Source: Numida meleagris (lineage: Eukaryota > Chordata > Aves > Galliformes > Numididae). From it: DNA of 64,000 bases. A model generated the notes under the pieces. It was not told the origin of the DNA, did not search any database, and worked only from the letters and a program-made list of their open reading frames with translations. Of this stretch, positions 1 to 12,063 are shown piece by piece (positions within the stretch are counted from its first letter, which is position 1; the number at the start of each line of letters is the position of its first letter). The position numbers and the translations under genes are program-made. The stretch is taken from contig NC_034412.1 in assembly GCF_002078875.1 (NCBI RefSeq), positions 32,875,292 to 32,939,291 of the forward strand. Reading direction: 5' to 3'.

Positions 1-114
1 TGTGTCCACCAGTGCCTCATATTGCTGTGGTTCTGATGTGCCAGGCCATCGAATCCACACAGTCCAATACACTCTATTATCCCTTTCCCCCCCCTGGCTG
101 AGGGCAGGGCCCCT
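1..114 (-). pseudogene. pro: ERVL protease, N-terminal start only
   Basis: Directly after the gag TAG (115-117) the same frame stays open to the window edge. It ends in WIRWPGTSEPQQYEALVDT, where the last two residues are the first two of a retroviral aspartic-protease D-T-G active site. The Gly and the rest lie outside the window. Gag and pro in one frame separated by a single stop suggests read-through expression in the ancestor. The part seen has no inactivating change. Confidence 0.7.
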
Positions 115-2045
115 CTACTTGTTACCTCCCTTGTTCTTCTGATCAGGGCCCTTACGGCTTTTGCCACGTCCCCCAGCAACAGGAGCGGAGGATTTCACCT
201 TGATGGTTGATTTGGCTAACAGTTCTGTTGCCTGTGCTTGTAGTGCAGGAGCGGGTTTTTTGTGCCACTTCTTCATGTCTTCTCCATGGTCACGTAGAAA
301 ACGCCACAATGCAACGCGTGACATAGTCTCACTGTTGTCACTTGCTCGAGCAGGAGAATGTTTTCTTCTTCTAATAGCTGAGACGTTGGATGATGCAAAC
401 TGGGAGGAAAACAAATTGCTCAGCCCCTCCCGTAGGGTGTCTCGATAATCCTGATTGTCATCAGGTTTATCGTCATGAGGCAAAGAAGTCAGTTCCTTTA
501 TTATATCATTGTGATCTCTCTCAAATCTATCCAGTCTTTCAGTTACCTTTACAATGGCTGAAGCATAAACTTGCAGAGGGGTTAAATGTAGCTCAAAGTC
601 ATGGAGCCTGGAAATCAGTTCACCCATAGGGGGTCTTCTTTCTCATTTGCCATACATGGCTGCTAATGTACCAGCGTACTTTTCTGGTGCAGTTCTTGTG
701 AAGGTACGCCACATGTCTGGTGTACACCTGATTCTCTCAGGATCATGCTCCTGGTTTGGATCATCAGGAATGAACCCAGGGTCATGTAACATTTCCACCA
801 CAGCGCATTCTCTCAAATAATGGATGCCTTTTTCCATAGTAGTCCATTTCTTTGCCTCAGGCATTAGATCATTTTTGAAGGGATATTTTTCCTTCACAGC
901 TAATAGCATCCGCTTCCAAAGGGTGAAGGGCTCATCCTGGCATCTACTGATATCTCTGTCAATCGCTGAGTCTCTGGCAATACTTCCCAGATGGTGGGCA
1001 GTACTGTCTAGCAGTGCACAGTTGGCCCCACTGTCCCAGCATCAAAGTAGCCAGGTGACAATGCGTTCACCTGGGTGCCGTGTAAAGTCTTTTCTCAAGA
1101 CTCGAAGTTCAGTCATTTTCAGAGGACGAGTAGTAAGGGTTTCAACGTCTCTTTCCGTTGTTGTTGCCTGATTCATGATCTCATTGAGGGCCCTTCCCCT
1201 GGACTTTGGGGTGGCTCCCCTGGACCTTCTCGCTTTGCTGTCTCCTGTTCTGGAGGAAGTGATATTCGTTTCACCTTCCATCCTCTTACAGGGGCAACTG
1301 AAATCAGTTGTGGTGCCTCCTGTGGTTGATCAGGCTGGTTGTTTTCCATGCTCTGTCTCTCAAGCTCGGCTTCGGCCAACTTTTCTGATATGGTGTGAAA
1401 GTTGGATTGGAAGGCGTCTCACTCGGATTGAAGACTGTTAAGCTGGGATTGCAGAGTGTCCTGCTCATTTTGGAAACTTTCCCTTTCCTTTTGAAAACTC
1501 TCCCTTTCATTTTGGAAACTCTCTCTCTCAGCTTGGAAACAATCTGTTTTGGTTTGGAGACCCTGTATTTCGGTTTGGAAACCCTGTATCTCAGTTTCAA
1601 ACTGTCTCTCCCTCTCTGGGATAGTATTGAATAAGGCCCGATAAGCATAAGCTAGGCCCCAAATGATTTGTGCCTCCTCAGATTCACCAGAGCCGTCACA
1701 TCCCTGTCTCAAATATTCGCTTAGGCTCTCAGGATCTTCCAGGTGTTTAGGAGTAAAGTTCCATGACACCGGAGATGCCCATCTCTTTAAGGTCTCTCCC
1801 AAGTTTCTCCACGCTCCCTGCCACTCAGTATCCTCTGGCTTTGGAGAAGGCTTCCTCAAAACGTAGATACTGAGTGAAATGACTAGAATGATGAGTAGTG
1901 CATTCAAGGAGATTGACAACATGGTCAAATGGGCATTCAGAAAATGCATCAAGGATTCAAAGGAGAGACTGGGAGATGGTTTTAAAATCCCAAGTTCTAT
2001 AAAATTAGCAGCTTCCTCTGGAGCTGTATGCCACACTGTATACAT
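115..2045 (-). pseudogene. gag: ERVL gag, broken
   Basis: This would encode the structural Gag polyprotein. The first ATG is at 2045. The N-terminal part has a hydrophobic segment of about 20 residues (LNALLIILVISLSIYVL), then a run of heptads predicted to form a coiled coil, then a proline-rich linker. The capsid-like part contains TRHPGERIVTWLL and WTTMEKGIHYLRE, typical of avian ERVL Gag. The C-terminus (about 115-200) is basic and rich in Gly and Lys with no CCHC zinc knuckle, also usual for this class. Breaks: TGA at 1419-1421, a frameshift between about 1180 and 1280, TGA at 1042-1044 and TGA at 643-645. Each TGA is consistent with a decayed CGA. The natural gag end is the TAG at 115-117. 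Confidence 0.8.
1422..1601 (-). repeat. 21-bp tandem repeat encoding Gag coiled-coil heptads
   Basis: About eight and a half imperfect 21-bp units encode consecutive 7-residue blocks such as FQAERES, FQNERES, FQKERES and FQNEQDT. Phe or Leu sits at the same heptad position in each block, which fits a coiled coil in Gag. The DNA similarity between neighbouring units points to growth by tandem duplication. Confidence 0.75.
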
Positions 2046-2343
2046 TTTTTTTTCTCTTTACAAAGACAGGCTAGCAGCAGACAAAAAAAAAGTTTACAAA
2101 AAATGTACAAAAATTTACAAAAATTTACAAAATATCCCAGAGTATTGGCAGTCCACCTGGACTTTTCAAGGTCACGTTTGCAGTTACAGCACCTGCAGTT
2201 TCGATAACGAAGCTTTCCGAGACCAGAGAAAAATTCATTCTAAGAGCTAAAAAACCAGTCTTAGCTTTATTCTAAAAGCTAAAAAAGCAGAATTTTGCCC
2301 TTAATTTTGCCTTAATTTTGCCTTTTGCATTCTCCACCAAAAA
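2046..2343 (-). other. ERVL leader with primer-binding site
   Basis: Four bases after the LTR end, the minus strand has TGGTGGAGAATGCAAAAG (2322-2339), starting with the TGG that pairs to a tRNA CCA end. I could not match it to a tRNA with confidence. The leader then has short repeats of AAAATTAAGG type (about 2285-2325) and an A/T-rich run of imperfect TTTACAAAAA units (plus strand about 2090-2130) just before the gag start at 2045. Confidence 0.6.
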
Positions 2344-2873
2344 TGTTAATGGTTTACAGGCGTTCAGCCCGGTTCCGTGACAAAGGGGACGGGGGACCCA
2401 CGGACCCACACCCTGGGAAAAGGGAAAAGGGAAAAAAGGGTAAGGAGATGGCCCTGAGAGCAAAGAACAGCTGCAACAATCTGAGGAGAAACAAACTAAT
2501 TTACTAAATAAGATATCGGAATGCAAAACAACACACTATAATACAGTATAATTACAATTTAAGCTGATAAATCCAATACAGAGAGAGAGAATGTCCCAAA
2601 ATCAAGGTAGGCCTTACTCTACTACCAATGATAAGACGGCTGGAGAGCGAGGTGCTGCCAAGACGAGAGACGGCGGAAAAAGGGACGAGGTCTCGTGATC
2701 TGCAAGTTTTTATACTGCGAGCTTTTATCTTTTCCCTCCAGCTGGAAAATGGTAACAGAGGAGCAAAGTGCCGTGAGGAATGTAGTAGTCCTTCTCCTCT
2801 GAGAACCAGGTGCATTCACTGCATGATGTTATGATGTGGAGTACCAATAACCGAAAATCATAAAACCATGACA
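2344..2873 (-). repeat. 5' LTR of the ERVL provirus (about 530 bp)
   Basis: On the minus strand the LTR begins TGTCATGGTTTTATG at 2873 and ends with ATTAACA at 2344, giving TG...CA ends. It aligns along its length with the copies at 20940, 40547, 59877 and 61967. A TATA-like AGTATAAAAAC lies on the minus strand near 2706-2715, as expected for the U3/R border. The 5' flank after 2873 starts GCATC. No second target duplication can be seen because the other end is outside the window. Confidence 0.88.
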
Positions 2874-5550
2874 GCATCATACGTTAGGGCGAAGAAGTGG
2901 GTTTGAGTCTTTGTGGCTTTTTTTCTTGGATATAGTAGTCTTGACTCAGTGTTATTTTTGCTTGGTGCTTGTGTGAGGTTTTGGTCAGTAGAAGTCTGTT
3001 TATCTTGCCCCTTCATTGAGGGAAAAAATGAAGACCTGTTTTCTAAAAAGTCATTAAAATTGTATCATTGTGAATCCATGCAGTAGTCTTTCCACTTAAC
3101 GATGTTTTTAACATGCCAGTGATATCATCCATAGTGCAATAAACAGCTTTGAGTTTCCTTGCTCTGCAAAATACCTGACAGCCTTAGATCTTCTTTCCTA
3201 TGGCAATATTTGAAGAGCACTTCCAGAGAGAGCTCAGCATTCATGTCCATGACCATTGCATTGGCCAACAGTATGTACTAAAATTGAACAGGTTGGTAAT
3301 CACATGTCGATAATCAGCATACTACATTAAGTTTATTATTTAAAACTGTAGTTTAGTACTGTAATCCTGCAATCTAGAACCATATAGGGAAAAGGGAATT
3401 GTGTGAAACTGGTGTAAGCTTATTAAAGGATGTGTATCTGGAAAAATGTGTGAAGATCTGTAGGGACCCACATATATTTCCAAGTCTGGAGTGAATGTGG
3501 CAGACCCTGATTTAAATCATCTAAATTAATATGAACTGCTGATTTCTATTCCTTGATACTGCCATGTTTTAGCTTGCCAACAGTTATTTACTATCCAAAG
3601 ATAACATGTCTAAAAGAAAACTGTTTAACGAAAGTGAGACATGGTATAATTTTATTTCACTATAGTCTTATCTACACTCTGTCAGAGCTCTGAAAACTTC
3701 ATGCTGTGTCAGTATGTTTCAGTACATTTTAATAGCATCTTAATAAACATATGCCCCACAATGACTTTTCAAGAACCACAGCATTAATAATTTGTAAGCT
3801 TAAATCATTAAAAAGACTATGCTAAGTAGGGTGTGTTTGATTCCACAGCACAGACCTCTGAAAGTGTACTGGTGTCCTGTCTCACTAGGACCTTGAGGCA
3901 GAAAAGCACAGGGATTTCTTTCTTCAGAGAAGTCAGAAAACAAGTGATAAGGTTTTCATAGTTGTGTATTCTGAGAACAGTATGTAGACTGACATAGCTG
4001 AATGAGTATATATTGTCAGTTCAGTTGGTGTGTGTCGATTCTCAGTAGATGTAAATGTCAGACTAGCAAAGTAGCTTAGGAGGAGGTTGAGGTCAACTGT
4101 AATTATCTGCTCTCAGCACAGCTGATGCCAGGGGCACTTGCTTCCTAGACAGATTTCTGCTGAGAGTTTGAAGCCAGTTCTTCTGGATTTTTTACACTTT
4201 TAACTGAGCATCTTTTGCAAAATATTCTATATTCCTAGCTGTGTGGACCATCCATGATGTAAATAATTAAGATTTAGATTTGTGATATATCATTCACAAG
4301 TCAATTTTCTTCTGCTAAATCACGTTTTTTACTCTGAAACCAGTTTAGGGATTTCAGTGTAAAATCAGTGGTTGGACACAGCACATTGTTTTTCAAGGAT
4401 TGTCTTTTGCCTTATGCGTGTGTCAATTACTGCAATAATAAGCAGAGTTTTAATTCCTATTTGATTCAAAAAATGAACATGCAAATGGATGAAAATATGC
4501 TTTCACCTGTTTAAGGAGCTATGAAGACATAATTGATGATGAGAAGACCAAGTTTTTGTGTCCATGGTAATGTGTACATATATCTTGGCTTTGCTGAATA
4601 TTAACATCTGAGAGGCTGTTGCGCCAGTTCACATGGCAGGTAACAGTACAGGCTCAATCCACTAGTCTATCATAACATACCAAGGCTCAGGTGACAAATA
4701 TGATAGGCCATGTTAGAGCAGAAGTGGGAAATGCCACTGGGTTGTAGCAGTTTGCTGCTCAGAAATTATACTGGGGCTTTTTCTTATCTTTGTGATTTTA
4801 CAGCCAGATGGAAACCAAAATATGAGGAGCAACCAGAGTTTAATACCACTGATGCTGTGAACACATAAGGATGGAGACCAGGACATGGCATAAACTACAT
4901 GCTGATGGAAGGCAGCCATATATATCAAGTATATGAAGCCCTGTGGTTTCACTGGACTAGTGCCCTGATGCTTGAAGTTGTCTTATGGTAAAGAATCACA
5001 GAGATTAACAACAGTCCTATAAATGATAATGTTTATTTTCCTAGATAGTTCTGTACCAGAGATAGTTTTGAACTTGTACTAGGTTCACAGAGTCAACAGA
5101 CTGCTGAATAAAAAGGAAATAATGTTGACTTTGACCTTTGAAAAGATCAAACACCTATAATTAAAAGAGGAGTAAAGATATTATGATAAGTACACTCCTT
5201 TTAAAAGCAGGTATTTTTTGAAACTCTATCCATGATACTCCCTATACTATACAAAAATCAAAGAAGGTCCCTCAAGAGGGTCTTAAGCCCCCGTCTAAAT
5301 AAATATTTCCATAGCATTTATTTTCTAACAGAGATTCTAACCTAAACTTCCCTTGTAAATACTGATGTGCCATATATAATTAAGTCAAAGCAATGAATTG
5401 TGATGCAAGGACTGTCAAAAGAAAGGTGTAAACGTTTGAATGAGACAGCCTGACTAAATCGAAATAAAACGTAAAAATAAAATGCAAAGGTTATGTGTCT
5501 TCTGAACTAGGAGATGCAAAAGTACATGTGAAAATATCTTTCATTTATAC
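2874..5550. other. AT-rich unique-looking sequence, no gene seen
   Basis: No long open frame, no repeat I recognise and no RNA gene. The few frames here are short and have no domain signature. Probably intergenic or intronic. Confidence 0.6.
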
Positions 5551-5705
5551 TCATAGAATCGTAGAATCATAGAATGGTTTGGGTTGGAAGGGACCTTTAA
5601 GATCATCTAGTTCCAGTCCCTCTGCTATAGTCAGTGACACCTCTCACTACACCAGGTTGCTCAAAGCCCCGTCAAAACTCTTCAAATTGCTTCACTCCAG
5701 TATAT
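5551..5705 (-). mobile_element. CR1 LINE, 3' end fragment
   Basis: The plus strand shows the reverse complement of the CR1 3' end: repeated ATAGAATC units followed by TGGTTTGGGTTGGAAGGGAC and the GATCATCTAGTTCCAGTCCC block. The fragment decays into unique sequence near 5700. It is 5'-truncated like most avian CR1 copies. Confidence 0.9.
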
Positions 5706-8700
5706 CTACTTCAGCTACACTAATCCTGTGAGTTTTGTCAGGAATTAGGAAATGTTTCTTGCTATGTATCTCCTGATCGCCAGGTCTCACGTACCACACA
5801 AAAGGGAAGAAAAATACCTCAAAAGCTACTCAAATCATTCAAGAAACGTAATGAACTTCTCTATTCTTTCTTAAGAAGATAGGCAGCAGAAGCCACTTTG
5901 CTCATTCAGGGGGTCTAAGGTATGACAAGAAGAAATCCATGAGAGGATTCCCAAATGAAGTGAGAAAATAAAGTTTAAAGTCATATGAGACTGGATAGTG
6001 TCACCCTTGCCAATAGTTATGTACAGAGACAGGGGTGTCAGCACTGCTTTTCTTCAGTCTGACAGGCTCTCATGGGTGTACAGAAATGTCTAGAATTTCA
6101 ACTGGATATTTGACTTTCAGTGGTAACTTAGCCACCACTTGAGCCAGATAAATCTTTTGGGCTTATAAATCTCAGTCTGGAGACTGTTTTTACTACCGAT
6201 ACTGTAAGTCTTTCAAAAGCTGTTTTTAAGGTAAGAAGGGAAGAATCAGATGGCAAAAAATATTTTTTTCCACAGAAAGATAAATCTGTGCATGTGTCTG
6301 GGGTGGAGGGCCAGTGGAGGTGGGGGAGGAAGGGGTTTACAAGTGTTTCAAATGTTGATGGAATCAGTTTTGTTGATACCATATGGCTTATAGGGAAATT
6401 TAGTTTCTAAGGAAAGGGCTTTGCAACATTTCCTGAAGGTGCTGAGCTTCAGATCTGACAGGCTGCTGTAAGCATTTCATCTATACCCACAGAATACCAA
6501 TAGGCTTCTTATTTTGTAATCAGATGTTTTTTGTGTGTTAGGGTTTAGAATGAGTATAAACATCTGCATTGTTGATCTATGCCTTTAAGTTAGATTGATT
6601 AACTGTTGCCACTAGAAACACACGTTAGAGTTGGCTGGATTTCCAAGTGAAGCTTCGTTTTCCTTTACTGTCAATTGTTAGCAAAGCAGTGTGGAACTTG
6701 AGTACTGTGTGAACTTGACCCTGTGATAATTTTTTTTAGGGCCATAAAATTCTACATTTGCTCCTTAGGGAGCCGATGTTTTGACAGACAGCAAATTATT
6801 ATTCTAAAACAGTAAGACACTACATGCCATCACTGGCAGCTGCCTAACACCATTTTCAATGTTGTTTTCTAAAGTGTACAGGGAAAAAGAATAAAGTTCC
6901 TATTCCGTAGTTGTGACCTCTTGTGACATTGGTGATGTGAAACATTTCTGTCAGTGGTGACTGTTGTAGTTACATTATAAGCTTTCTATTGCAGGGCTGT
7001 TCTGAAAATAAAATGATTTTATTGTTTTCAACAGTTGTTATTAGTTTTAGTGTAAGTTTTATATTTTAGTATTAGTTTTTTTGGTTGTTATCATTACTGA
7101 TTATTCACAAATATTAGACTTAATTTTTATTATCTGAAAGAGTTATTAAACAGGCATTATCTGGATGTACATGAAAGATGGTATTTTCAAGTGGTAGGTT
7201 TACTTTCAGATCCAGTGAGAACAAATATTAACATTTAGTGAGGCTTTATTTTTGAAGCAGTGTAAAAGAAAATGCTAAACTGAAGAGGACTGTTTTTCAC
7301 CAGTCTTTGTGTCAAGCTGTAGAAAGCCGTTATTTCTTATTCTTTAAACTAAAACCAGTAAATCAGTAAAACAAAATTTACAGATAGGTCCAGGTTTACT
7401 CATAAAATTTCACAATATAACTTTTACTGGATATGTAAAATCATGGACCTGATACAGTTATCCATTTGATGACATGTGATAATTTCCACTCTCCCTCTCA
7501 AGCTATCCTGCACAACCAGTGGTAAATCTCTCATTCTCTACTGTAAAAGCAAACCATCTTATCACCTTTTCCTATTACGTTTCCTCTCTGTCCTAGTAGC
7601 TCTTCTCTTAGGTATTATCCAATTAACATATCTATTTTATTTCAGAGCTAGTATTGTCTGCTTGTATTACCTTTGAAATGTATTCTTTTAATTTCAGATC
7701 TAGAGAAGAATGCATATTCCTGAAAAAACAGATCTATGGCTTTGTCTAGTAGAAGACATTGTCTTTTTAAGGCACTATCATGCCTGTAACAACCCTGTTA
7801 CTAAAAACATCACATTCTTACTTAGCTCTTCAGTACTACAAAAATTTTGGAGTGAATTAGGGTTTTGTTTTGTTCAGAGTTTCCTACTGGAATCAAGTTT
7901 TTAAATTGGTAATTCACTCATAATGAGAAAATAATTACATAATCAGAGATTAATTTGGAAAAAAAATTCTGAATATAGTATATTTGGAAATAATAGATAC
8001 ATTTTTTTGAATAACATCCAAACTATTGTCCAGCTCTTGAACATTGTTCCCTTTAACCTGATTTGATACTATTTTGTTCTCATTTTCATTTCTGGCTATT
8101 AAACTGTATTAATCTAAAAATAAAATTCAACTTTCCCAGGTAAGGTATTTCATGTTGCAGACATTATATTCAGATAGACATTAGAAAAAGTAGAAGAAGC
8201 GGCTTTTTATTTAATTATGTGTATGAGACAGTGTTTCTTGACACACTGTCTCTATTGCAATAAGATTCATACAATGAACATTTTGATCAAATTTTACTTC
8301 AGATAAAATTCTAGGTTATAAAAATGGTTAAGTCAAGTCATACATTATTGCTATGAATACAAAAATAGTGCATTAGTGTGAGTTTCTAGATTACTGTGAG
8401 ACTGCTGCGATATGATGTTTCTTGAATAGGTGAGCATGATATGGTTGATACACATATTTCTACCTAGTTTCCAAAGATGTTCAGCAATGTTTAACATAAA
8501 ATAAAAATTAAAAAATCTCCTAAACTTTCAAAGAACTAAGGATAAAGATGATTACATTGGTTATTATGGACAACTGTTGTAATAAGAAAACAGGTAGAAG
8601 AAGGTGATGAGTTACAATGGGGTTTACTCATAGGCACACAGCAGTGGGATCTGAGGCCTGAACTGCATGTGGGAAAGGCAGTTACCAGTAAAGCTACAGA

Positions 8701-8764
8701 TGAGCCTTCACAAACTGTGTTTAAGATTCTAAACACAAGAAGTTGTTTTAGTGTTAAGAGTGAT
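5706..8764. other. AT-rich unique-looking sequence, no gene seen
   Basis: Contains T-rich stretches (for example 7020-7085) but no supported gene or recognised repeat. Confidence 0.55.
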
Positions 8765-9095
8765 AGTGCAATAAAATGGCAGATGAAATTTAAATTGATA
8801 AATGCAAAGTAATATTCTTGTAGAAAAGTAATTTTAAGTTTATAAACACTGGCGAGCTCTAAATTATCTATTTATATCCAAGATGAAATGGTTGTACGTT
8901 TGACAGATCTGTCAAACCATCAGTTCAGATGCAAACAGAATGTTAAGCACATTATACGATGAACAGATACTGAAACAGGAACCATCCAGTATTTCCAGTA
9001 TATATGTCCATGAGATAGCAGCACCTGAGTACTGGGCATTGTTCTGGACCCTACATTTTGAAAAGGGAAGGTCAAAAGTGCAGAGTAAGAACTAT
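8765..9095 (+). mobile_element. Ancient, highly diverged CR1/L3-like LINE fragment
   Basis: Scattered blocks read like the late reverse-transcriptase part of an old amniote CR1-type LINE: GGCAGATGAAATTTAAATTG then ATAAATGCAAAGTAAT near 8775-8812, GCAAACAGAATGTTAAGC near 8932-8950, and TGAGTACTGGGCATTGTTCT near 9026-9046. The order is right for CR1 ORF2, but no frame is kept. Much older than the other CR1 copies here. It could be mis-assigned. Confidence 0.45.
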
Positions 9096-11319
9096 AATGG
9101 TTGTCAAACTGCAAGTTTGCTTTTGTACCCAGAGAGCACATTTGGACTGTAAATCTTCATCCTGGAAAAAAGATTAATTTAGATAGGGCATTATATATAC
9201 TTTTAAAACATGTTCATTAAGAAAAAGGTGAAAATGGAGAGATCACAATCCATGTAATTAGCACATCAAATGAAGCAAACAGTTATTGGATGTAAAACAA
9301 ACATGCTTACAAGAGTCAATATGCTTAAAATAAACAAAAGTATTTCCTTGCATAGCAGTGGAATTAAATTGCATGATATATTTTGAATGCAAAATTTTAG
9401 ATGGGTTCAAAACTAAAAACCCAAACAAATTCATAAAGGAAATAATTATCGTCATCCATGATATACAAGAGAAATGCTATCACACAAGTGTTTGAAAGGT
9501 GAGAATGTTTGCTGAAAGTAATGTGATTGTTTTCTTTTTTTTTTTCTTTTAATATGTTCTTTAGTTTTCAGTGCTGGCCACTTGATAACAGGATACAAAG
9601 CCATACGTGTTTTTGTTCTAACTCTATTGTTTGCACCTGATAAAATACAAATAATATTTTTTTTCACCATTATATTTTGAAAGCCTCTCAAAAAATTATA
9701 AATGATGATCCTTGACATCAAAGTTGAATAATGGCTAAGAAATGTTTGGCAATTCCCTGGTAAACATGTTATATGAATCCTAATATTTCTCATTTTGTAA
9801 AGATTTTCCAACTAGTTCTCAATATCCAGTCTCATTTTTTTCTTCATTATATACATTCTACAACATGTTTCTAAAACTAAAAATGTTTTATTATTACTAC
9901 TGTCTGAAGTAAGCTTGGCTTTACAAACTTTTAACATTAAGTTCCAAAATTAATATGTAAGTAATAAGAATAGATAATGCTGTCATTTCTAACATCTCTG
10001 ACTTTTCTTCTGCATTTTATTTCATGTTCCTACCACAATTATCTGTAGTTTGATTTCAGAAAAGACATAAAACTGAGAACTGTTTTCAAATGAGACAGAT
10101 GAGCAGTGCTGCTTTCAGCATGGGAGACCAGATCTGAAATAGCATCATTGACCATCTCTTACGCAATTTTGGCAGATCACCATTTTTTTTCTATTTTGCT
10201 TAAGCTTTTACTGCCTTTTGTTTGTGGGTTTTGTTTTTTTTTTTTTTTTCCTAAAGATTACTTCCTTGTGTCTTAATATTTCATTATACTGTAACCTCAA
10301 GGATCAAAGAAGTCAATGACTGCTGGAGGTGTTGGTGTCCAGAAATGCTTAAAAGTTACTTTTAAAATGGCAAGATTAAATCCAAAGAGAGAAATATAAG
10401 TCATTTTGCCATAGAACATTTTCTAAGCTTTTCTTACTTTAGTATGTAGTTAATTCGATTATCTTATGTGCTGAAATTTTTGAACTATGAATTTTTAATT
10501 TTGCATGAAAAAATAAGTTCATTTTCAATAGATCTTGTTAAGATGTGTTTCTTTGGGCTGAGCATCTGGTTTAAAACTTAACCATCTTTATCATCAGGTG
10601 AAAATTTCACTTCTCACTTCTTACATAGGAAGCACATTTGGTAGCAAGTGTTAATAGGCGGAAAGTTGGTCTTGGATTTTGTAGTTATCCTGCATTTCTT
10701 TGTATTAAAATATTATGGAGTTCAGAGATCTTGCCTGCTAAAACTTCTGGAGCTAGTATTCTTCAGTTGTCTTTTACTTTGACTGACATGTGTTGGAAAG
10801 TCAATGAATAAATAATTGAAGTTTTTTGCAAGGTTAATTTACTGTTAAGACCAATATATGCCTTGCCACAATTTTTGAGTGCTAAGTTACTTTCATTCCC
10901 AGTTATTCTGAGCTATTTAAATACACGGATAGGACTTTTCTCTCCACTGCTGTCCTGAAACATAGCTAGCTATTCCACTCTGCAAAATACTTCAGCTATT
11001 CTTGATGTATTATTTATAGAGGCTAATCTTTCTAAATCAAAATATTGAAGCATTTAGTGTTGCACTGTAAAATTTGTATCAACTGTTACCTTGTTACCTT
11101 TGCTTAATGTTTTCAGTTTATGATGGTTATGAACACAGAGATGGCTGATGAGGCAAAATTTGATGTGCTTATTCTTTAAGAAGCTTGAATTGCTTGCAAA
11201 CCATATTTTTGATTATGCTGCTAAGGGTCTGTCTGAACCCTTCTTTTCTTTTGGCTCAAAGCTTGCTTTCTGAGGTATGTTTTGTGATAAGACTCTAACT
11301 TACTTACCAAGGAGACAAA
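9096..11319. other. AT-rich unique-looking sequence, no gene seen
   Basis: Includes T-runs at about 9534-9546 and 10231-10249. The open frame at 9452-9811 has no domain or codon signature and crosses one of these runs, so I do not call it a gene. Confidence 0.55.
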
Positions 11320-12063
11320 TGGTGGGTGTCGCTGTGTGGCAATCAACATCAACCGTGTGAACATTCGAAAGCATTTCCTTCAGGGCTGTTTGCCCCAGGA
11401 AGAGAGTGCTCAGGAGTGTTTACTGGCGGAAGATCTGGCCTGTGACCAAGTAGCACCAGCTTGGTATGTGAGACTGGGGAATGATACCATCGTATCCTGT
11501 GAAAAACAGGATGCGGATGGGCACCTTCCTGCTCCCTCTTATCTGCTGGCAAGGCCCGGAAGATGGGTTTTCTGCTGAGATCCCAAAGCCAGAAGCTGCC
11601 ACTCCAGAGAGAGCTGACTCAACCACTAACTGTCACTCCAAAGAGAGCTGACTCGACCAATTTGGACTTATAAATAAGTTCGTACTGCTGTTGGAGGTTG
11701 TCGTCGACCAAAGGGGTCATCGACCAAAGGGGCCGTCGACCAAAGGGGTTGGTCAGCCAAAGCGGTTGGCAACCGAACAACAAGCCCTGATGACCCATCA
11801 CCTGAGAAGATCAACGTCGGCGCTACGAACAACGCTGGACCCCTGGTGGTGACTATCTCTCTTGCTTTCTACAAAGACTCCTTGCTTTTTTCATCTCTTT
11901 TCTATCGCCCACCTTCCCTTCCCCATCTCCCTAAGCTACTAGGATTTGTAATAAACTGGTCGGGCTAACATTTGACCCGTTGTGTCTTAATCTCGCCGTC
12001 GGGTATACATATATTAAAAGAACCCCTTCTCCCTCCTGTAAATTGGAGCGAGACAGGGTCACA
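11320..12063 (+). mobile_element. Solo LTR of another ERV family (about 740 bp)
   Basis: A GC-richer island in AT-rich DNA that reads as an LTR. It has a TATA box TATAAATA at 11669-11676, a poly(A) signal AATAAA at 11950-11955 followed by a GT-rich stretch, and probable TG...CA ends (TGGTGGGTGTCGC to GGGTCACA). The TATA-to-AATAAA distance is about 275 bp, so the R region would be long. It holds a short tandem repeat. I could not find a clear target duplication, so both ends are approximate. Family not recognised. Confidence 0.6.
11701..11770 (+). repeat. 16-bp tandem repeat inside the LTR at 11320-12063
   Basis: Three near-perfect units carrying TCGACCAAAGGGG plus a fourth diverged unit (TCAGCCAAAGCGG), spaced about 16 bp, lying downstream of the TATA box. 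Confidence 0.8.

Larger units (their letters stand above)
1..2873 (-). mobile_element. ERVL (class III) provirus, 5' part, truncated by the window edge
   Basis: Reading on the minus strand from 2873 down, the order is LTR, primer-binding site, leader, gag and the start of protease, which is the normal 5' order of a provirus. The gag and protease residues resemble avian ERVL elements (family knowledge), and sister solo LTRs in this window carry 5-bp target duplications, which also fits ERVL. Coding parts are broken by three in-frame TGA codons and one frameshift, so this copy cannot make a full Gag. The rest of pol and the 3' LTR lie beyond position 1. Confidence 0.85.

Noticed and set aside
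2322..2339. Assigning the ERVL primer-binding site to a named tRNA
   Set aside because: It begins TGG as expected, but I could not match the remaining bases with a tRNA acceptor sequence from knowledge alone.
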